Shown one piece after another: positions 19,219 through 31,044 of a DNA stretch of 64,000 nt (position 1 is the stretch's first letter; each line of letters starts with the position of its first letter). The notes under the pieces are model-generated. The model made no database searches. It was given only the letters and a program-made list of their open reading frames with translations, and was not told the DNA's origin. The position numbers and the translations under genes are program-made. This stretch comes from Debaryomyces hansenii CBS767 (lineage: Eukaryota > Ascomycota > Pichiomycetes > Serinales > Debaryomycetaceae): the NCBI RefSeq assembly GCF_000006445.2, contig NC_006049.2, forward strand, positions 1,860,001-1,924,000, given 5' to 3'.

Positions 19219-21279
19219 TTAAATACTTGTTCCGTTTTCGGAATCACTACAAAGGTCTGTTTCAGTACCTGAACCTACCGATTGACCGTCAATTGTTGAT
19301 TCATCAGTATCATCAGGGTCTCGGGATGGAGTTGCAAAATCTTCTGAATCAATGCTTGAACTCACCTCGTGAAGAGATTCCAACTTTGGAGGAGCAAAAC
19401 GACTGAGGATTTGCCAGGGCTTAGCGTAATATTTGGTCGATGATGGCGGCGGTGGCGGCGGTGGATTTGGTGGTGAGGTTGAGCTGTTTCTTCTGCTATC
19501 AAAATGGCTCTTCGCAGAGAAAAACGAAGATGCATCACTCATACTTGAAGCTCCAACACTGCCACCCGATGCGGGTGGTTTATGACTATTGGGGAATATG
19601 AGATCTCCTGGAATATTGGGTGATTCTGCTGTATCAATATGAGAAATTTGCAGTTTCGGGGAGTTCTGGCTCGTACTTGTTGATAAAAACGGTTCAAACT
19701 GAGTTTCGTCGGGTGTTATCTCAGGTGGACTATATACTTGTTCACCTTCATCACTATTATCATCGTTGTTTGATATATATAACTGATGACTGCTATTTTT
19801 AGGTATTGTGTGATATATTTGATCGTTAGTATAGTTCAAATCTGGTGAGCCATTTGAATGTTCATCATAATGATTCGTGTGAATCGAGTTTGGAAGGACT
19901 TGGGCTTCTAAATCTTCATCAAAGCTACCGTACGTAGATGATTCCAGATCACTAAGTAGGTAACGGGTATCGTCACCCTTGATGGTGTTGTTACATAAAG
20001 GACAGCTTCTTCTGAAGTTAATTAGCCAATTAGATAAGCATTTTTCGTGATAACAATGCTTGCAATCTAATACAAGGACCCTAGAAGTTAAAGGCTTGAA
20101 TTTTTCCAAGCATATGGGGCATTTGTATGAGAAGAAAAATTCGTCAGGAGCAGTTAAAATATGAAACTGACTTTTGATACTTTTGACATCAACCCCGTTA
20201 ATAGTGAAATTATTCACCGAAGTCTTGGACGATGAACGGCTCATTTTGAGACCATCGTATGAATTCGATCTATTCAATGAATTCAATTCAGATTCAGCTG
20301 CAAATGCAATATTTTCAGTCTGATTTGTTATTTTCAAATAGTCATAAAACTTCTTAGAATAAATCAAGTGATTCATGTTATAAATATAAATAGGCATATT
20401 TTTGACAAATTTTTCGTTTGCGATATTCATTCGTTTTTCCCGACAATGCTGGACACACTTGATGAAAGTGTAAAGTAAGAAAATCAATAAAGGAGGAGAC
20501 AAAATCATTGACAAAACTATATTCATTAAACTTCCGAACGCCACGGTGGATATTGTTAATTCCAAATGCTTGTTTTTTATGCTGTTTAGCTCCTTGTATC
20601 CCTCGTAGGAAATAAACATAATTGGGACATTAAAGGAGCCATCCGTATTAAATTTATTTGAATACATAGTAATCAAGCCTCTATGCGGCTCGTCATTGGC
20701 GATAATAATACTCTTTGGATTGAGTTCCGAATTTATTATATTCTCTACCTTTTCCACGAAACTGCAGTTACCTCTCAATACCACAAGTATCTGATCCTCG
20801 TACTTCATATAATCTGGCCTATTAATACCTCCACATGCATTGTTTGGAAACATTTTGAAAGTTCCCGATACATGCCCTGTTAATATAGGACTGTACGACG
20901 CATATCTTCCTATAATCCTGTGAGTGGTGATATTATGGTTCTTATCGCTAGAATTGTATTCAATTGTAGTGTCTATAGGAAATATGGAATTTACAACGTT
21001 ATCAAATGGATATTGTAAATCAAAGTCCAAAATGTTCGCTGCAACTCTGGGAGAACTCGAATTAGTTAGGTTTCCTGTAATCATATCCCCGATATGCAAT
21101 CCGTTGGGGATATGTTGTTCTCTGAATTCCTTAAATGAATTCTTAGCCAAAAATATAGCATCCTCAATGCCTATCAGTGACGTTTTGCTAATATTGATGA
21201 TCAATAGAAAAATAAATAAAGTTCCACAACTCAACATCATCCTACGTTGAAATCGTGTCCTAGTAGATAGGGAAGCCAT
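19219..21279 (-). CDS. PA-domain transmembrane RING-H2 ubiquitin ligase
   Basis: 686 residues in PA-TM-RING order. A hydrophobic signal anchor is at about 15-35. A lumenal protease-associated domain spans roughly 90-245, with several N-x-S/T sites. A membrane segment is at about 247-275, and a cytosolic RING-H2 spans Cys387 to Cys429 (C-P-I-C-L-E ... C-K-H-C-Y-H ... C-P-L-C-N). The long Ser-rich tail contains a poly-Pro run and many acidic residues. Relatives such as RNF13 and plant RMR proteins act at endosomes or vacuoles. This protein is distinct from Tul1. Substrates cannot be inferred. Confidence 0.85.
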   Translation of the reverse strand: MASLSTRTRFQRRMMLSCGTLFIFLLIINISKTSLIGIEDAIFLAKNSFKEFREQHIPNGLHIGDMITGNLTNSSSPRVAANILDFDLQYPFDNVVNSIFPIDTTIEYNSSDKNHNITTHRIIGRYASYSPILTGHVSGTFKMFPNNACGGINRPDYMKYEDQILVVLRGNCSFVEKVENIINSELNPKSIIIANDEPHRGLITMYSNKFNTDGSFNVPIMFISYEGYKELNSIKNKHLELTISTVAFGSLMNIVLSMILSPPLLIFLLYTFIKCVQHCREKRMNIANEKFVKNMPIYIYNMNHLIYSKKFYDYLKITNQTENIAFAAESELNSLNRSNSYDGLKMSRSSSKTSVNNFTINGVDVKSIKSQFHILTAPDEFFFSYKCPICLEKFKPLTSRVLVLDCKHCYHEKCLSNWLINFRRSCPLCNNTIKGDDTRYLLSDLESSTYGSFDEDLEAQVLPNSIHTNHYDEHSNGSPDLNYTNDQIYHTIPKNSSHQLYISNNDDNSDEGEQVYSPPEITPDETQFEPFLSTSTSQNSPKLQISHIDTAESPNIPGDLIFPNSHKPPASGGSVGASSMSDASSFFSAKSHFDSRRNSSTSPPNPPPPPPPSSTKYYAKPWQILSRFAPPKLESLHEVSSSIDSEDFATPSRDPDDTDESTIDGQSVGSGTETDLCSDSENGTSI

Positions 21280-22001
21280 TCTACCTAGGAAATATATCGA
21301 TAGTTGCCTGAATTAGATATGATTGGCTCTTCAAAGCGTTTATGATCACTTAAATTTGATCCCGTTTTGTCGCAAAGTCTTCACGCGAGTTTTAAATATT
21401 GTTTTGAATTTTATACACGACTTTATGCTGCAAACCACACATCACAGAAGTAAATAACGTATATTGTAGAGTCAAAACCAAGCTAGGGAATTCCGAAATA
21501 CTACACATAGGAATGTGTGATAATATAAGGATTCGATATAAATTATAGAAAAATTCAAGTCAAATTGAAGGAGAAGGTATCAAATTCTCTCATATTCATA
21601 GACCAGGGCAAAAATTTTGCAGCTGCGAAAATGGGTAGCGACTTCGTTTGGAATTGATAACCCTTGAATATTTATTCCTAATTATTTTAATTTGAGTTTT
21701 AATTTTCCGATGTAGATATTCGAATAGTAATAAGTATGGCAAATAACTTTTGTTAGAGATGTTTGTATATTTATTGAACGTGTATGAATGTATAGGCGAG
21801 TTTATATCTTATTGGAGTAGGTATTCGCAAATTGGCGATGCGGTCATAACGGTTATTATTTTACAGTATGCTTCTCCCAACTTTAAGTCCATTACAACAG
21901 GAATTATAATTATATCTAAGTAATTGAATATTAAACTATCATACACGTTATTTAGCATAAAGAATTCTCTATAGAAAAGGGGACTCTAAATTGAAACTAC
22001 T
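21280..22001. other. Intergenic region between the RING gene and RET1
   Basis: About 720 AT-rich bases holding the 5' flank of the RING gene and the 3' flank of RET1. No open frame of note, no tRNA and no obvious snoRNA boxes. Confidence 0.45.
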
Positions 22002-25000
22002 TTAAAATACATCACCTAATTTCAATCTTGGTGCGATATTCATAGACAATAACTCTTGGAACAACAATTTAGCAGCATAAGGAATTGTCATCTTGATGAT
22101 GTATTCTGAGCTTTTACAACTAGTACACCAACTATTGTAACCCATTAAACCACATTGATTGCAAATATCGACTTCAAATGCATCAGACGATAACATTAAT
22201 CTTTCCAATAATAACTGTGACGCACCATAAGCAATAACACAATCTCTTTCCATTTCACCCAATCTCAAACCACCATCTCTTGACCTACCTTCTGTAGGCT
22301 GCCTTGTCAATACGGCCCTTGGACCCCTTGCTCTTGCATGCATCTTATCTAAAACCATATGCTTTAATTTTTGATAATAGATAGGACCAAAGAAAATATA
22401 TGCTTGAAGACATTCACCGGTAATACCAGAATATAACATGTCTTTACCAGAGTAGCTGAACCCCTTATCAACTAATGTTCTTGACATTTCTTCTAATTTT
22501 GATCCACCGAAACATGTACCATATTCCAATGAACCATTCAATACACCGGCCTTACCAGAGATCAATTCAATCATCTTACCAACCGTCATACGAGATGGGA
22601 ACCCATGTGGGTTCATAATGATATCCGGCGAGATACCGTCATCATTGAAAGGTAAGTCCTCTTGTTGAACGATGATACCACAAACACCCTTTTGTCCATG
22701 TCTAGAGGAGAACTTATCACCTAATTCAGGTCTTCTAGTTTGTCTCAACAAGACTTTAATTAAAGCTTGGTCATTATCACTTACGGACATCATGACTTGA
22801 TCGACATATGCAGGTTCAGGTGCCTTATAAAATGCTGGAACTTCTCTATGGCTTTCAGCTGTTTGCTGTTGATTATGCTGTTGATCATTAGACCCCAAAA
22901 CGGATTCACCGGCATTATTAGGAACACATTTATTAACATAAACCTGACCATTCTCTACCTTCATCCCAACTTCACCTAAGCCATCTGGCCCTAATGCTGC
23001 ATGTGGGAATATAGGCTCACCATTTTCGTCCACCCTCATACCAGACACCAAATCTTTAGTATGATTTGGGTATCTTTTTAATGTGATGGTATTCTTACGT
23101 AAAACTTGACAACGACCAAAACCTCGATCTATAGAAGATTTATTTAAAACCAAGGCATCTTCAATATCGTAACCTGAATAAGACATAACAGCAACAACAG
23201 CATTTTGTCCGGCAGGCAATTTATCGTAGTCGATCAATTCAATAGTCTTAGTCTTAACCATTGGTTGTTGAGGGTATACCATTAAGTATAATAAAGTATC
23301 AATTCTTCTAAATTGATTATAACCGATGACACCAATCGCTTGCTTACCCATAGCACATTGATATGTATTTCTTGGCGATTGATTATGATGTGGATATGGG
23401 ATTAAGCCTGCAACTGCACCCAATACAGTGAATGGTTCAATTTCCATATGTGTGAAGGTTTGATAAGAGTGTTCTACCAAATCATGTTCATATAAGGCAA
23501 TTAAAGAATCATTCTCCTCATTCACGTCCAAATATTCAACTAATCCATCCTTTAAAAAGTCATCGAATGCCCACTTACCTGATAATAGCTTTGCTAAATG
23601 ATGCTCATTGACTTTCGATTTGTTCTTCTCGCCTATGATGATTAATGGTCTACAAATTCTACCACCGTCAGTTGCAATATGCACAGCCTTTTGATGCGAG
23701 TTGGTGTAGATAGAAATAAATGCTGATACTTTACCGGATCTTCTTAAGTTACGGAAGTCCAGAACAAACTTCACAGGGAATCTAGTGCATCCAATTAAAG
23801 TACCGTTAACACAAACACCAAAATTACCATCTGCGTATAAAGTCGCCGAATCGATACCGAGTATATCTTCGCAACCTAATACGTAACATAACTTTTTGAT
23901 AGGTAATTCCTCATCGTCACTTGTAATGTGCGTCATCAATGCTAAATTCTTAACCAACCCACAGGCTTCACCTTCGGGTGTATCTGCAGTACATAACATA
24001 CCGAATTGAGATGGTTGTAAAGCTCTTGGACCAGAAACTTTACGTGACTTTTCGAATTGGGAAGAGATACGAGTCATCATACCTAAGGCAGAAATATATG
24101 ACAATCTTGATAAAACATGGGTAACACCAGCTCTTTCCATCTTGAAACGTTTCAAAGACCAATTACCGGTAGATATAGCTCTATTCAAACCCATGGTTAT
24201 ATTATTAGAATGAATGTTTATAGATAATAATGCATCAAACTCCAGAGCACGGCTTGGCTTTTTCAAGATCTTGTCAATATTAGCTTTGAAATCAGAATTA
24301 AACTTCTTAAATAAATCTTCAAATAATAAAGACATCAACTGACCTGCCAATTCTAATCTCTTATTACCGACATAATCTCTATCATCGACCATTTTTGGAT
24401 TATGCATAGTCATCAAAACACGTCTTGCCATTGCCGCAATATATAACGCTTTTTCACGGAACTGTAAGTCAGATACAGTTAAATGAGCAATAATAGTAGT
24501 TGCAATTGCTTCAATACCTTCTTGCATTTGAGATAGTTTAGGGGCACCTGCTCTTCTTATAGTCTTAACTCTCTTACCAACATAGTTCAACGCCTGTTGT
24601 TGAGTGAAGATCTCCAATTTTGCCGCCTCTTCAAAATTGACTACAAATAAATCTTGATACTGAGGGTCTTGACCACAAACCAACTGTAAAATTTCCAAAT
24701 CTGAAGTAATACCTGCAGCTTTCAATATAATAACGATAGGAATATCTTCACTAATAGAGTTATGCTTCAAATAGATATTATCGTTCTTAGTTATAACGTA
24801 GGTTTTGGATTTACGTTCATGGGTAGAAGAAGTGACAGATGCTTGAACTATATTCTTCTTCTCGTCAGCTTCTACAATAATTCTGTTCTTGGATAATTGT
24901 TCTTGAACCAAAATAACCTTCTCCGTCCCGTTGACAATAAAGTATCCACCGGGATCCAACGGGCATTCATCAAAACGTGCCATTTGTTGCTCATCAATTC

Positions 25001-25499
25001 CATCTAAAATACACTTGTTGGAACGCAACATAATCGGCATCCTACCGATTTCAAGGTCTTTATGCATAATAATCTTGCGGCCCCTTGTATATTCCACATC
25101 AACATATATAGGTGCAGAATAAGTCAAGTCACGCAAACGGCATTCATGTGGCGGTAATATCACTTCTTTGGTTCCTGGAGGAGACGTTGATTTATGACCT
25201 ATTCTAATATCGAGATATTTCAAATAAAACTCTGGATCAACATCAGACAAGACTAATTCATTGGCCTTAATGATCTTCTTTAAATCAACATCAACGAAGT
25301 AATTGAACGAATCAAGATGTTGTTTTACCAACCCCTTTACCTTCAAAAACGCTGGTAACAAATTCCATTTGTCATCAGCTGTGTTGATTTGATCAGTCAA
25401 TCCTTTACCTTTATATTCAGGTTGTAGCAACTGATCAAAAGCTTCATCAGATCCCATTTCCATAGAGTTAATCCTTGAAGCTTTTCTTTTCAGACCCAT
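22002..25499 (-). CDS. RET1: RNA polymerase III second-largest subunit (C128)
   Basis: 1165 residues, close to S. cerevisiae Ret1 (1149). The N-terminal motif [14 protein letters not shown] is specific to the Pol III subunit rather than Rpb2 or Rpa135. The core beta-subunit blocks are intact: G-Y-D-I-E-D-A near the active site, [11 protein letters not shown], and the C-terminal [11 protein letters not shown]. The C-terminal zinc site is C-N-Q-C followed by C-T-S-C. A Gln/Asn-rich insert around residue 870 (Q-Q-H-N-Q-Q-Q-T) is longer than usual. The gene is divergent from TFB2, with about 200 bases between starts. Confidence 0.96.
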   Translation of the reverse strand: MGLKRKASRINSMEMGSDEAFDQLLQPEYKGKGLTDQINTADDKWNLLPAFLKVKGLVKQHLDSFNYFVDVDLKKIIKANELVLSDVDPEFYLKYLDIRIGHKSTSPPGTKEVILPPHECRLRDLTYSAPIYVDVEYTRGRKIIMHKDLEIGRMPIMLRSNKCILDGIDEQQMARFDECPLDPGGYFIVNGTEKVILVQEQLSKNRIIVEADEKKNIVQASVTSSTHERKSKTYVITKNDNIYLKHNSISEDIPIVIILKAAGITSDLEILQLVCGQDPQYQDLFVVNFEEAAKLEIFTQQQALNYVGKRVKTIRRAGAPKLSQMQEGIEAIATTIIAHLTVSDLQFREKALYIAAMARRVLMTMHNPKMVDDRDYVGNKRLELAGQLMSLLFEDLFKKFNSDFKANIDKILKKPSRALEFDALLSINIHSNNITMGLNRAISTGNWSLKRFKMERAGVTHVLSRLSYISALGMMTRISSQFEKSRKVSGPRALQPSQFGMLCTADTPEGEACGLVKNLALMTHITSDDEELPIKKLCYVLGCEDILGIDSATLYADGNFGVCVNGTLIGCTRFPVKFVLDFRNLRRSGKVSAFISIYTNSHQKAVHIATDGGRICRPLIIIGEKNKSKVNEHHLAKLLSGKWAFDDFLKDGLVEYLDVNEENDSLIALYEHDLVEHSYQTFTHMEIEPFTVLGAVAGLIPYPHHNQSPRNTYQCAMGKQAIGVIGYNQFRRIDTLLYLMVYPQQPMVKTKTIELIDYDKLPAGQNAVVAVMSYSGYDIEDALVLNKSSIDRGFGRCQVLRKNTITLKRYPNHTKDLVSGMRVDENGEPIFPHAALGPDGLGEVGMKVENGQVYVNKCVPNNAGESVLGSNDQQHNQQQTAESHREVPAFYKAPEPAYVDQVMMSVSDNDQALIKVLLRQTRRPELGDKFSSRHGQKGVCGIIVQQEDLPFNDDGISPDIIMNPHGFPSRMTVGKMIELISGKAGVLNGSLEYGTCFGGSKLEEMSRTLVDKGFSYSGKDMLYSGITGECLQAYIFFGPIYYQKLKHMVLDKMHARARGPRAVLTRQPTEGRSRDGGLRLGEMERDCVIAYGASQLLLERLMLSSDAFEVDICNQCGLMGYNSWCTSCKSSEYIIKMTIPYAAKLLFQELLSMNIAPRLKLGDVF

Positions 25500-25701
25500 A
25501 ATCTAATTTCAATAATATTCTATGCAAACTTGAAGGATTAGCTCTTGATCTAACCAGAATCTCTTCTCATTGCAGAAAAAAAAATCTATATAGAGTAAAT
25601 CGATTACATAATCAGACGAACATAATGATGACAGGGCCTAAGTTAAAAATCATAAACCTTTAGAAACCCAGTATCAATCAGGACACCAGTGATCGGTCGT
25701 G

Positions 25702-27249
25702 ATGTCTTCTAGTAACTTATTCAAAGCTACTGTTAACGAGCATTTGGAGGGACTACCAAAACAAGTCCAATCAAGATTATATGAGGCACCAGCAACATGT
25801 CTATCGATTTATAGATTATTACCTCCAATAGCTAAATTCTACATAATGACAATGTTATTTTATGAAACGCCAGTGGCATTGAAGGATTTGGATAAGTGGT
25901 GTAAGCCAACGTCAAGAAAGTTTCAATTTGACTCGTTAAAGCGATTGAGGGCCTTGCATCTCATCGAGGAAGACAGTAGTGGATCACATATTAGGTTACA
26001 TCCCACTTTCAGGCAGAATTTCCGTGATTGTCTCACTGGATCACAAGCTCGTAATGCATTTGGTAATTTAAGCACAACACCCGATGAACAAAGTGTTAGC
26101 ATCAAATTCTTGGACTCTTTTGCGCTCCAAAAATGGGAAAGTATATTGCATTTCATGGTTGGAACCGAACTAAGTGTCACACCTTCGAATTCTGTGTTAT
26201 CATTGTTAAAACTGGGTGGGTTAATGGAAGGAACTAACAAAGGTGGAAATAGGTTAAATATCACTAATTCAGGGTTTCAATTTTTATTACAAGATATCAA
26301 CGCCCAAATCTGGACATTATTATTACAATATTTAAATTTAACGCAAGACTTAAATATGGATCCTGTGGACGTATTGAACTTTATTTTCATATTAGGCTCT
26401 TTGGAGTTGGGTAAAGGGTATACAGTTTCAAGTTTGAGTGAAACACAAATAAGTATGTTGGCAGATTTGAGAGATTACGGTTTAATATATCAAAGATCAG
26501 AAAATTCCGAAAGATTTTATCCTACAAGACTAGCCACCACCTTGACCTCCGATTCAGCGGCATTGAAGTCCCCGTCTATGGCTATGGAACAAGCCTTAGA
26601 ATCAACTACTGAAACTGAAGAACAACAAAATTTGGCATCCAATTCAAACCAGGGGACAATCATTCTTGAAACCAATTTTAAGATTTATGCATATACAAAT
26701 TCCCCATTGGAGATAGCGATTTTAAATCTATTTGTACATTTAAAGACTCGATTCTCTAACATGGTATGTGGTCAAATCACAAGAGAATCGATCAGGAATG
26801 CCCTATATAACGGTATTACCGCTGATCAAATTATTAAGTTTTTGGAAACACATGCTCATTCTCAAATGAAGATACTAGCTAAAGAAAGATTGGATAAGAA
26901 GATAGAATTTGACACTAGCAATAATATTAACACTGCAGGGGGTGCTCCACAGTCACAAATGATGACGAATGAAAATGGTACTACGGTAGCTCAGCATAAA
27001 TTGGAAGTATTACCACCAACAGTCGTTGACCAGATCAAGCTCTGGCAGTTAGAATTAGATAGAATTCAAACATTTGAGGGATACTTATTTAAAGATTTTG
27101 CGAGCCAACAAGAATTTGAAGCATTGAGTAATTATGCTTCAGAAATAGGTGTTTTACTATGGTCAAATAAGAGTAAAATGAAGTTCTTTGTTACAAAAGA
27201 CGGAATTTCACAGGTTGCTGATTTTGCTAGTAGAAATCAAAGAAGGTAA
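25702..27249 (+). CDS. TFB2: TFIIH core subunit Tfb2
   Basis: 515 residues, matching the p52/Tfb2 family length. The N-terminal [18 protein letters not shown] and L-F-Y-E-T-P-V segments are recognisable. The C-terminal domain that binds Ssl2 and Tfb5 ends with I-G-V-L-L-W-S-N. Tfb2 anchors the Ssl2/XPB translocase in TFIIH for transcription initiation and nucleotide excision repair. I start at the ATG at 25702, since the codon before it in frame is GTG. A Gln/Asn-rich insert is present at about 295-320. It converges on the reductase gene about 100 bases downstream. Confidence 0.95.
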   Translation: MSSSNLFKATVNEHLEGLPKQVQSRLYEAPATCLSIYRLLPPIAKFYIMTMLFYETPVALKDLDKWCKPTSRKFQFDSLKRLRALHLIEEDSSGSHIRLHPTFRQNFRDCLTGSQARNAFGNLSTTPDEQSVSIKFLDSFALQKWESILHFMVGTELSVTPSNSVLSLLKLGGLMEGTNKGGNRLNITNSGFQFLLQDINAQIWTLLLQYLNLTQDLNMDPVDVLNFIFILGSLELGKGYTVSSLSETQISMLADLRDYGLIYQRSENSERFYPTRLATTLTSDSAALKSPSMAMEQALESTTETEEQQNLASNSNQGTIILETNFKIYAYTNSPLEIAILNLFVHLKTRFSNMVCGQITRESIRNALYNGITADQIIKFLETHAHSQMKILAKERLDKKIEFDTSNNINTAGGAPQSQMMTNENGTTVAQHKLEVLPPTVVDQIKLWQLELDRIQTFEGYLFKDFASQQEFEALSNYASEIGVLLWSNKSKMKFFVTKDGISQVADFASRNQRR

Positions 27250-27352
27250 ACATTTGTTTAATTTACAAGAACATTTTAGTAAATTCTTACTATATTATAT
27301 AAATATATACAAGGTATCGGGTGTATAATAAATAAGGAGCATGTAAATATAA

Positions 27353-29938
27353 TTATCCAGAACATGAATCACAGTTCGCAACATTATTAATATCACAGGC
27401 AACTGGTGTGGTATCATAAATGTCATATGATTCTTCAGTATCTCCTTTCGTTTCTGGACTATCAATTCCAGCTGATTCTGGTGTTATGTAGGTATCAGAT
27501 TTGTATTTCTTTGTATTGTCTATCATTTTGGGCTTTTCAGATTTGAATTTTTTTTGTACCCCTTCAATCCTATCAATTTCATGGTACGATTTTCGTTTTA
27601 ATGTACTCATATCAGCTTCTGGTTGTACGTCTAGTTTCCTGGACTCAGCTAAATCAACAGTGAATTGAATAGCTCTAGTTGCTGCCTGAGTTCTTAAATA
27701 GTACATACCAGTTTTCAATCCTTTTTCCCATGCATAGAAATGGCTACTAGTTAACTTACCAAAAGTAGGATCTTGTAAATGAATATTCATACTTTGCAGC
27801 TGGTCGATAAATTTTCCTCTATCAGCTGCTAGTTCAATAATCACCTTTTGTGATATTTCCCAAACAGTTTTATATAGTTGTTTCAATTCCTTTGGTATAC
27901 TGGGTATGTTTTGAATAGATCCGTTTTCCAAGATTATCTTATTCTTCATTGACGAATTCCAAATACCTAAATCAATTAAATCCTTCATTAAGTATTTGTT
28001 AACCACTTGAAATTCTCCAGATAATACCCTTCTATTGTATATATTTGAAGTGTAAGGTTCAAAACATTCATTAAAGCCTAAAATCTGAGATGTCGAAGCA
28101 GTAGGCATTGGCGCAACAAGTAATGAATTTCTAACGCCTAATGTTTTAGCTTTTAGTTTCAATTCATCCCAATCAGAATATAGTTGGGATGGTTTATGAT
28201 TCCAAAGATCAAATTGGAATAATCCCTCCGAAATCGGGGAGCCCTTAAAAGTATCGTAAGGACCATCCTTAATTGCTAGTTCAATAGATACCTCGACTGC
28301 AGCATGGTAAATTGTTTCAAAAATCTGCGTATTTAAAACCTTAGCTTGGTTAGAATCGAACGGTAATCTTAATTCCAAGAATAAATCAGCTAGTCCTTGA
28401 ACACCTACAGCAATGGGTCTATTCCTCATATTTGAGAATTTGGCACTTTCAATAGGGTATTTGGTAATGTCTATTATCTTGTTCAAATTTTTCGCTAATA
28501 CTTTTGTTACTGTATGAAGCTTATCAAAATCGTATTCTAATTCATTGCTGTTCTTGATGAATGAAGGTAAGGCTAAAGAACCTAAATTACAAACTGCAGT
28601 TTCTTCGGGCGATGAATATTCGATAATTTCACAACAAAGGTTAGATGATTTGATAGTTCCTAAATTCCTTTGGTTTGATTTCAGGTTACACGCATCCTTG
28701 AACAACATATAAGGACCACCAGTTTCAGTTTGGCATTCTAGAATGGCACGCCATAATTTTTGAGCTTTAATAGTCCTAATTGCTTTTCCTGATTCCTCAT
28801 ACTTCTCATAGAGGGTTTTAAAAGCATCACCATAACAATCGCTTAATCCAGGAGTAATATCAGGCGAGAAGAGTGACCAATCTAGATCTTGTTTGACTCT
28901 CTCCATAAATAAATCAGGTATCCATAAACCGTAAAACAAATCTCGGGCTCTCATTTCTTCTTTACCATGATTCTTTTTCAAATCCAATATACTTATAATG
29001 TCACAGTGCCATGGTTCAATATATATGGCGAATGCCCCAGGTCTTTTGTTGCCACCTTGATCGACATACCTTGCAGTATTATTAAAAACTCTCAACATAG
29101 GAACTAAACCGCTTGATGTTCCATTTGAGCTAGCTATATATGACCCACTTCCTCTAATATTATGTACATGAAGTCCAATTCCTCCGGATGCTTTCGAAAT
29201 TAATGCAGATTTATGTAAGGTTTTGTAAATGCCATCTATTGAGTCATCCTCCATTGCAAGCAAAAAGCATGATGATAAATAATTATATTCAGTTCCTGAA
29301 TTAAACAATGTTGGTGATGCATGTATGAAATACTTCTGTGACATTAATTCGTAAGTTTCAATCACGCTATCAATATCATCGCCATGAATGCCTATGGCCA
29401 CTCTTAAAAACATAAATTGTGGAGTTTCACTGACAACGTTATCCAACTTCAACAAATAAGAATTTTGCAACGTCTTGATCCCAAAGTATGTCAACTCAAG
29501 GTCTCTTCTGCTATCTATAATCGAATCCAATACATGCTTATGTTCCATTACGGTTTTAAAGTATTCATCGGAAACCACGCCATAACTTCTGCCCGTTTTA
29601 TTACTTTTATAATTTCTCAATCGAATAACATTACTACTAAAGGTATAATCAGTCATTTTTTGTAGATTAACTGCCTCTACTCTTCCGGCTAATATTGAAT
29701 GGTCTGGATGATAAATAATTTTGGTGGCAATTGATTCTGCTAATAATTCTAATAAATCCTTCACAGAAATCAAGTCAGGTAACCCATCTATTACTTTATT
29801 TACTATTTCCTCGAGGCTTATATATTCCGTATCCAATTCAAATGCCAAATTCTCCAAAAAATGTAAGAGTTTCGTTTTGCTAAAATTTTCATACTGTTCA
29901 GTTTTATCTTTAATTTTGATAACTTTTGTATTAGTCAT
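27353..29938 (-). CDS. Ribonucleotide reductase large subunit, divergent paralogue (RNR3-like)
   Basis: 861 residues, class Ia R1. The catalytic set is complete: Cys224 (S-S-C-F-L), Asn433/Cys435/Glu437 (N-L-C-C-E), the disulfide partner Cys450, and the Tyr746-Tyr747 pair in G-M-Y-Y-L-R-T. The C-terminal shuttle Cys pair C856/C859 is also present. Specificity loop 2 (G-G-N-K-R-P-G-A-F-A) is intact. The N-terminal ATP-cone is unusual. The near-invariant K-R-D-G-R-x-E and F-D-K-I motifs of Rnr1 are replaced by I-K-D-K-T-E and F-S-K-T, though N-L-Q-K remains near 91-94. It is probably a second R1 isoform with altered dATP control. The main RNR1 would lie elsewhere. Confidence 0.88.
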   Translation of the reverse strand: MTNTKVIKIKDKTEQYENFSKTKLLHFLENLAFELDTEYISLEEIVNKVIDGLPDLISVKDLLELLAESIATKIIYHPDHSILAGRVEAVNLQKMTDYTFSSNVIRLRNYKSNKTGRSYGVVSDEYFKTVMEHKHVLDSIIDSRRDLELTYFGIKTLQNSYLLKLDNVVSETPQFMFLRVAIGIHGDDIDSVIETYELMSQKYFIHASPTLFNSGTEYNYLSSCFLLAMEDDSIDGIYKTLHKSALISKASGGIGLHVHNIRGSGSYIASSNGTSSGLVPMLRVFNNTARYVDQGGNKRPGAFAIYIEPWHCDIISILDLKKNHGKEEMRARDLFYGLWIPDLFMERVKQDLDWSLFSPDITPGLSDCYGDAFKTLYEKYEESGKAIRTIKAQKLWRAILECQTETGGPYMLFKDACNLKSNQRNLGTIKSSNLCCEIIEYSSPEETAVCNLGSLALPSFIKNSNELEYDFDKLHTVTKVLAKNLNKIIDITKYPIESAKFSNMRNRPIAVGVQGLADLFLELRLPFDSNQAKVLNTQIFETIYHAAVEVSIELAIKDGPYDTFKGSPISEGLFQFDLWNHKPSQLYSDWDELKLKAKTLGVRNSLLVAPMPTASTSQILGFNECFEPYTSNIYNRRVLSGEFQVVNKYLMKDLIDLGIWNSSMKNKIILENGSIQNIPSIPKELKQLYKTVWEISQKVIIELAADRGKFIDQLQSMNIHLQDPTFGKLTSSHFYAWEKGLKTGMYYLRTQAATRAIQFTVDLAESRKLDVQPEADMSTLKRKSYHEIDRIEGVQKKFKSEKPKMIDNTKKYKSDTYITPESAGIDSPETKGDTEESYDIYDTTPVACDINNVANCDSCSG

Positions 29939-30318
29939 CGTATTCGATTATGAGTAGATAATTAAGGCACTGAAGTGCTGTATTCAAACGTTATAATCCT
30001 TGATAGCTATCCGATTTTAATCGCCTAGTATAATAAAATAAAAATATATCTTACGAATTGATAATCATATTGAAAGCCGCATTTAAATTTTCATTACTTT
30101 TCCTATTTAGTATACAATATCGCTGCACATTTTGACCATCATTTGATTTAATTAAGCTGTATAATTGAAATCCAAGATAATTTTCTAAATATTTACATGC
30201 AAGAAACATATAGACAGTGAATATCAATATTAATTAGCTTTACTTGTTGCTGTCAATACTTTTAATCTTAATCACTTTTACTATCATTAAGCGAGATGCA
30301 AATTCTTGCAACCTATTT
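29939..30318. promoter_or_regulatory. Upstream region of the ribonucleotide reductase gene
   Basis: About 380 AT-rich bases between the reductase start and the end of the Mei5/Sfr1-like gene. No gene. I found no ACGCGT (MBF) box, unlike typical RNR1 promoters. Confidence 0.4.
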
Positions 30319-30909
30319 TCAGTTGTAAATCAAATCATAATTTATGTTTAAAAGGCGATATAGCTCGTTCATAGTTAGCTGGTCATCTAGATTTGTCTCT
30401 TCTGTCTCGTTTTCCAGGATAGATTGATTGGAATTTTCGTTTAACTGATCCATTATATCACTCTGTTCATAGCTTGATAAATGCGTGAACTCTTCAGTAT
30501 TCACAAAATCACTTAGATTTTCTCTATATGAATCATTATCAAATGATTGGTTTATCTTCTTATCCTTCTGCTGTTGTTTCCATGTTGAATACCCGCCCAT
30601 ATGCATAATTTTGACTTGCATTGAATTTAGTAAGTAATTTGAGGCTTGATGGCAGATCCCCCGCCATTTGTCTATTAAAGCATTTATTTTTGCGGATTCA
30701 TTAGTCTTCTGATACTTTACTGCCTTTACAAGTAAATCCTTACGTTTTAACCAATGTCTAATCTGTAAATCGAGAGATTTCTCTACAGGGGACGGTTTGT
30801 TTGTTTTGGATTGTATCAAAGGCTTAAAAGACTTTGAATTATACGTTTCTATTGAGGTTAGTGAATTCCAATACTGAGAATTCTAATTGAACTTACTTGT
30901 TGGCGGCAT
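30319..30909 (-). CDS. Mei5/Sfr1-like recombination accessory protein
   Basis: The long frame from 30819 has no ATG of its own. Upstream on the minus strand, ATG at 30909 opens a 13-base exon (M-P-P-T plus one base). It is followed by GTAAGT, a CACTAAC branch box and an AG at 30849. Splicing out 30849-30896 is in frame and gives about 180 residues. A basic N-terminus leads into L-I-D-K-W-R-G-I-C-H-Q-A-S near residue 60, then K-I-M-H-M-G-G-Y-S-T-W-K. This resembles the C-terminal core of Mei5/Sfr1, partners of Sae3/Swi5 that load Dmc1 or Rad51. The family assignment is from remembered motifs and is moderate. Confidence 0.55.
30849..30896 (-). other. Spliceosomal intron (48 nt) of the Mei5/Sfr1-like gene
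   Basis: On the minus strand the donor is GTAAGT (30896-30891), the branch box CACTAAC (30863-30857) and the acceptor AATAG ends at 30849, eight bases after the branch box. The phase is correct on both sides. Confidence 0.7.
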
Positions 30910-31044
30910 TGATGCGTATAGGCCTCTTATTATATATGAACCCCGTATAGAAATACTGTCAAGTTTGAATATCTTTAGAATACTATTTTCCGGGGCGTTA
31001 GACTATTAAAAAAATGATATTTTGGCTGTAAAAAAAAACTCTCA

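Noticed and set aside
25699..25701. GTG or TTG codons as starts (also at 42507, 36982 and 11860)
   Set aside because: Nuclear yeast genes normally use ATG. In each case an ATG a few codons further in agrees with the family N-terminus.
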